From Rhizobium sp. Q54 (GTDB taxonomy: Bacteria > Pseudomonadota > Alphaproteobacteria > Rhizobiales > Xanthobacteraceae): 64,000 bases of DNA. Numbering within the stretch: position 1 is the first letter of the stretch; each line of letters begins with the position of its first letter. Below are positions 63,140 to 64,000 of this stretch, one piece after another. Under the pieces are notes generated by a model, which was given only the letters and a program-made list of their open reading frames with translations, did not search any database and had not been told where the DNA came from. The stretch is taken from assembly GCA_945907045.1 (NCBI GenBank), contig CAMDSH010000012.1, positions 1 to 64,000 on the forward strand. The letters run 5' to 3'. The position numbers were made by a program, and so were the translations under genes.

Positions 63140-64000
63140 ATGAACCCCGCCACCGCACGGGCCAAGCCGCGCACGCTCGCCGGCGCGACCATTCTGCAAA
63201 TCGTACCGGCGCTGCGTGACGATCTCGCCGGTCACGCCGCGATCGATATTGCATTGACCCTGCTGCAATCGGGCGCGCGCGCCATCGTCGCCGGCGAAGG
63301 CGGGCCGCTGGTAGGCGAGCTGCGCGCCTTCGGCGGCGAGTGGCTGCCGTTCAAGAACGACACCGTCAATCCGCTGCAGCTGCGGCGCAACGCGAATTTT
63401 CTGGAAAAATACATCCCGTCCGAGCGCATCGACATCGTGCACGCGCAAAGCGCTGGCGCGGCGTGGAGCGCAATCTCCGCCACCGACCGCCAGCCGGTCT
63501 GGCTGGTGACATCGTTCCCCGACCGTCTGGCGGCGGATTCCTGGCTGCAAAACATGTATCGCGGCTCGCTGGCGCGCGGCGACCGCGTCATCGCGCCGTC
63601 GAGCTTCGTCTCGCTCGCCATGATCGCGCGTTATAAAATTCCGCCCGAGCGCGTCACCGTCATCCCGCGCAGCGTCGATACGGCGGCGTTCAGCCCGGCG
63701 ATGGTGCCGCCCGAACGAATCGGCGCGCTCCGCCGCGCCTGGGGAATTGTCCCCAACATGCGCGTTGTGCTTTGCCCCGGCCGCATTGCGCCGTGGAACG
63801 GACAGATGACGCTGGTCGATGCCGCGCGGATGATGGCGGGCGCGGGCGATCGCAATATCGCCTTCGTGCTCGCGGGAGATGACCGCGCACAGCCGAATTA
63901 CACGCGCGACATCCTCAAGCGCGCGCGGGCGCACGGCGTCGACACGCTGTTCCGCCTGATCGGCCGTTGCCCAGACATGCCGGCCGCGTTCGCCGCCGCG
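63140..64000 (+). CDS. Glycosyltransferase (GT4-like), truncated by the window end
   Basis: ILQIVPALRDDLAGHAAIDIALTLLQSGARAIVAGEGGPLVGEL; VTVIPRSVDTAAFSP; VVLCPGRIAPWNGQMTLVDAARMM; no stop before 64000. Confidence 0.88.
   Translation, partial: MNPATARAKPRTLAGATILQIVPALRDDLAGHAAIDIALTLLQSGARAIVAGEGGPLVGELRAFGGEWLPFKNDTVNPLQLRRNANFLEKYIPSERIDIVHAQSAGAAWSAISATDRQPVWLVTSFPDRLAADSWLQNMYRGSLARGDRVIAPSSFVSLAMIARYKIPPERVTVIPRSVDTAAFSPAMVPPERIGALRRAWGIVPNMRVVLCPGRIAPWNGQMTLVDAARMMAGAGDRNIAFVLAGDDRAQPNYTRDILKRARAHGVDTLFRLIGRCPDMPAAFAAA

Noticed and set aside
63050-63934. N-terminal half of the 551-aa minus-strand ORF
   Set aside because: Reads antisense through the glycosyltransferase gene; the alpha/beta hydrolase begins at the ATG at 63049

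Overview
This 64 kb window is a GC-rich chromosomal segment from an alphaproteobacterium. Gene content and order look like Hyphomicrobiales (Bradyrhizobiaceae/Xanthobacteraceae-like); this is inferred, not searched. It is densely packed with core genes: infB-rbfA-truB-rpsO-pnp, fabI-fabB-fabA/irr, mutM/ubiE-ubiB-coaBC-dut, a DivL-like kinase, tsaE::amgK-murU-addB-addA-trxA, folC-accD-trpA-trpB-trpF-lapA-ihfB-sppA-rpsA-cmk-aroA, lptC-lptA-lptB-rpoN-hpf-ptsN, rnd, two tRNAs (Ala-GGC, Leu-CAG), uppP and queG. No CRISPR array, prophage or complete transposon was seen. The most notable signals are: (1) a CoaBC with an N-terminal FitA-like ribbon-helix-helix domain and a perfect 23-bp palindrome just upstream; (2) a non-core islet between pnp and the fabI operon, bounded by two identical 25-bp terminator hairpins and encoding an unlisted 59-aa CPxSGxW protein behind a strong Shine-Dalgarno sequence; (3) a GIY-YIG ORF beside tRNA-Ala with flanking direct and inverted repeats; (4) a DivL-type kinase with Tyr in place of the H-box His; (5) a trypsin-fold protein whose catalytic His and Asp appear lost; (6) a TsaE::AmgK fusion followed by MurU; (7) palindromic repeat copies, one of them inside truB. 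All calls come from reading the sequence; no database search was run.
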